From: Owenia fusiformis
Lineage: Eukaryota > Annelida > Polychaeta > Sabellida > Oweniidae
Assembly (NCBI GenBank): GCA_903813345.2
Contig: CAIIXF020000004.1
Location: 1,881,525-1,945,524 of the forward strand
Direction of reading: 5' to 3'
Length of the DNA: 64,000 nucleotides
Of the stretch, positions 61,711 to 64,000 are shown piece after piece (position 1 is the stretch's first letter; each line of letters opens with the position of its first letter). The translations under genes and the position numbers were made by a program. Under the pieces are notes generated by a model. The model saw only the letters and a program-made list of their open reading frames with translations, did no database searches and was not told the DNA's origin.

Positions 61711-61947
61711 CAGTTGGGGACAAAAATAAATGACAGGTCCATTTTCAATCACCATTTCCTAATTATGGTGGTCTGAAAGCCCATAATTTCCAATATTGTC
61801 TAGATATATATCCCTTAAAATTTGTATATTTTACATTTTGTATAATCTCATCCACTGATGTATGGCCTCTTGTAAATTCTCTTATTTTTAACATGGGAAA
61901 TCCTCACTTCAGCAAATCCACCTGTCATTTATTTATGTCCCCAACTG
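61711..61947. mobile_element. 237-bp Tc1/mariner-type mini-element
   Basis: TA|CAGTTGGGGACAAAAATAAA at the left and the complement of the right end (CAGTTGGGGACATAAATAAA) agree over ~28 bp with one mismatch, flanked by TA on both sides. The CAGTTGGGGACAAAA-type ends fit Tc1-like elements. No transposase frame. Confidence 0.82.
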
Positions 61948-62232
61948 TATATTATCATGTTATGTCATCCTGATCTATTATACCACACTGTGCTTTATTC
62001 ATCGTAGATAACTAAAACTCCAGTGCAGTATCAAATACAATTTTATCTTATTGTTTTCATATTTCGACTTCACTATTTTGTTTCTATTATACAAAGAACA
62101 TAAGTCCTATAATACAACAGTTATAGTTCAAAAGCAACCCGGCCAACCATTCCCCAAATGAATGTTATTCAAACACGATTTATCAGATTTAATATGAAAA
62201 ATATAGTTGTTTGTTTTATCGGTTTCGAGGAT

Positions 62233-62420
62233 CCGTTCGAATGGACATTTTATAAATGGCTGTTTTGTCATTTTAAAGGTTACTCTTGGATATTTATTAG
62301 GCAATCTGATTACATATGGTGATAATGAAGTTCGATACCCCGGGACAAATCATTTTATTTAAAAGTTCATATTTGTTTATCGAGTCTAAATATTTCATTT
62401 TGTTCAACAAAAGCTGTTGG
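62233..62420 (+). promoter_or_regulatory. 5' flank of fibrinogen-related gene, duplicated downstream
   Basis: Shares ordered blocks with 63826-64000: AAAGGTTACTC, TGATAATGAAGTTC versus TGATAAAGTTC, ATTTAAAAGTT versus TGTTTAAAAGTT, ATTTGTTTATC and TCTAAAT. It presumably contains the promoter; no clear TATA box is assigned. Confidence 0.5.
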
Positions 62421-62497
62421 CAAATTAATGAGAAAATCTAAACAAATACTTAGTGGTACAAATTCAATTTACAACTTACCAAACAATACCTGTAGTT

Positions 62498-63424
62498 ATG
62501 CAGCGTGGAATCGTGTACGGGTTGGCCATTATTTGCCTCGGATGTTTCTCAGTTTCTAGAGCTGGGAAAATGCAACGCCTGATTGAAAAACTGAAAACCG
62601 ATCTGAAAGAAGATTCTTCTAGCATAAGAGACGAGGTGAAAAATCTTAGAGACGACGTGACTAATCTACGAGATGGGGAATGTGCTGACAGAGACAATAT
62701 CCTTGAACTTAAGAATTCACTGGTTGAATTAAAGGAACTGTTGAAGGAGCTCCCGTGTGACAATAATGTTTCAGAACAATCTGCTACAGAAGATTGCAAT
62801 AGACAATCTGATGGCGTTCAAAGAATTCTCCCCAAAATAGGAAAACCATTTCTTGCAAGATGTGAAGCCGGGTGGCTTATCATTGCACATCGTTATGATG
62901 GAAGTGTAGATTTCAATAAAGTCTGGGACTACTACAAACATGGCTTTGGTAAAGTCTGGAAAGAACACTTCATAGGATTTGAAAATATTCTCTCTGTATT
63001 GCAACAGAAGGGATACAAAGCTAGGTTCGACCTCACCACATGGGAGAATGAGACAAAATACGCAGAATACCTAATTTTCGACATTAATGATAGGAAAGAC
63101 AAATACAGAATAAATATCGATGGTTATAATGGTACAGCAGGTGATGCAATGCAAGATGCCAACCATTAACAATTCAGCACCAAGGATTCGAGTAATGATA
63201 ATTTTGGTGGTACAGGTAGTTGCACTTTGAGTGGTGGACCTCATTGGTATGACGCGTGTCTTGGGGCAGGGGGCTCTATCTTTGGCATGTACTCCAAGAG
63301 TCCAAAATGTCCAAGTATATGGTCCTGTTTAACTTGGCAAGAATGGCCAAAGAAGCTTCCAGGAGTTGATCACAATGGTTATTACTCTTTTAAAGAAGTG
63401 AAGGTCAAAATTCGACCTATCTAA
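62498..63424 (+). pseudogene. Secreted coiled-coil fibrinogen-related protein with one in-frame TAA
   Basis: From ATG 62498 the frame encodes a signal peptide (hydrophobic 5-17, likely cut near SRA|G at 22-23), a coiled-coil stalk (~25-85) and a fibrinogen C-terminal domain from C100. Recognisable features are GW-x-I-I and YDGSVDFN (133-140), GFGKVWKEHFIG, YAEY (188-191), YNGTAGDAM (210-218), FSTKD (226-230), a calcium-loop-like DSSNDNF, the C242/C254 pair, and a KVKIRP ending at 63421. Codon 224 (63167-63169) is TAA. Before and after it the frame and domain spacing are intact: seven positions separate GDAM from FSTKD, as is usual. The break is therefore one nonsense codon, not a frameshift or intron. 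It could be a pseudogene, a null allele, an assembly error or a readthrough site. No introns are needed. An AATAAA follows at 63496. Confidence 0.85.
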
Positions 63425-63495
63425 ATGTTGCCTTCAAGGTGCTATTTGACATAATGTGATACTGATTATGAAATGGTGTAGACACTACTTGAATG

Positions 63496-63501
63496 AATAA
63501 A
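63496..63501 (+). terminator. Polyadenylation signal candidate (AATAAA)
   Basis: AATAAA 72 bp after the final stop of the fibrinogen-related frame; a second lies at 63574-63579. Confidence 0.5.
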
Positions 63502-63825
63502 TGAACTGGCATAACGAGCACAGGTTTAGAACTTTTAACATTCATTGTCCGATATCAGGATTCTGTTATAATGAAATAAAACCAATCACTGCACGGATAC
63601 AAACAATTTAAAATGTATTGTTTTGAATATTTATTAATGGGTAATAAATTGTGGAGGGATTTAAGAGAATGAATCCGTTATATACTTGTTAGAAAAAAAT
63701 AGTCTGATCATCCATTATCTTCATTCATTATAATCGGGTTTATTCCAAACACTGTTGCAGGTCGAAATGTTTGGATTCAGTCATGTAAGACTACAATATA
63801 AACCAAAGTGGCTTTAACTTTATAT

Positions 63826-64000
63826 GGGTCCTTTCAATGGAAACTTTATGAATATCTATTAATTTGGTTAGTTGAAAGGTTACTCGTATATTTAATGATG
63901 ATAAAGTTCAATACCTTCTGAAAAATTATTTTGTTTATTTTGTTTAAAAGTTACCATTTGTTTATCAAATCTAAATCTACAATAACAAATATCTCATTAT
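63826..64000 (+). repeat. Diverged copy of the fibrinogen-related gene's 5' flank
   Basis: Co-linear with about 62233-62420 (see that entry), ending at the window edge. In the upstream copy the corresponding block ends ~80 bp before the start codon, so a second gene could begin just past 64000. Confidence 0.55.

Larger units (their letters stand above)
58907..62497. other. Intergenic region before the fibrinogen-related gene
   Basis: No supported gene. It contains a 21-bp tandem repeat (59189-59262), a GGCC-rich stretch at about 59340-59580, a dispersed repeat (59671-59808, shared with 52768), two TA-flanked mini-elements (60612-60724 and 61711-61947) and otherwise AT-rich DNA. A 5'-flank segment (about 62233-62420) is echoed downstream at 63826-64000. 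Confidence 0.6.

Overview
The window is AT-rich, intron-bearing animal DNA, most likely from a marine invertebrate. Evidence for this: lectin exons with consensus GT...AG splice sites and matching phases, a fibrinogen-related gene, an intact Ty3/gypsy-type LTR retrotransposon, and a very dense load of small inverted-repeat transposons and minisatellites. No bacterial features (operons, Shine-Dalgarno sites, CRISPR) were seen. The phylum cannot be fixed from the sequence alone; expanded C-type lectin and fibrinogen-related families would suit a mollusc, brachiopod, hemichordate or similar. Nothing was run: all calls come from reading the sequence and from memory of protein families.

Layout. 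1-4338 is upstream sequence with a GC-rich ~0.5 kb inverted-repeat element (1028-1523) and a 19-bp minisatellite (3195-3530). 4339-5419 is a coding exon for a secreted, very basic, coiled-coil protein and ends at a strong splice donor in phase 1. 51980-52186 and 52990-53237 are two exons of a C-type lectin domain, also phase 1 at every junction. Joined, the three exons give 511 codons plus a stop (signal peptide, basic linker, coiled coil, lectin domain), which implies a first intron of 46,560 bp. A competing reading is that the lectin domain is a separate two-exon gene starting at an ATG at 51955.

The giant intron (5420-51979) carries almost everything else: an apparently intact 8,964-bp retrotransposon (23670-32633) with two 1,142-bp LTRs that look identical, a TTAT target duplication and a single 1,694-codon Gag-Pol frame; a hAT-type element with a perfect 8-bp duplication (37378-37955); a TTAA-flanked element (35110-35471); several TA-flanked mini-elements; a short ORF with large palindromes at 15.8-16.3 kb; and several minisatellites.

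Downstream, 54547-58906 is a ~4.36 kb foldback-like element. Its ~1.4 kb inverted arms are built partly of ~350-370 bp tandem subunits, and its centre holds a broken ORF from a repeat-borne protein family. At the right edge, 62498-63424 encodes a secreted coiled-coil fibrinogen-related protein interrupted by one in-frame TAA codon. Sequence resembling its 5' flank recurs at 63826-64000, suggesting a tandem paralogue just beyond the window.

The two host loci are both secreted, oligomer-type recognition molecules (C-type lectin and fibrinogen-related), so the region may be part of an innate-recognition gene neighbourhood. That link is inference.
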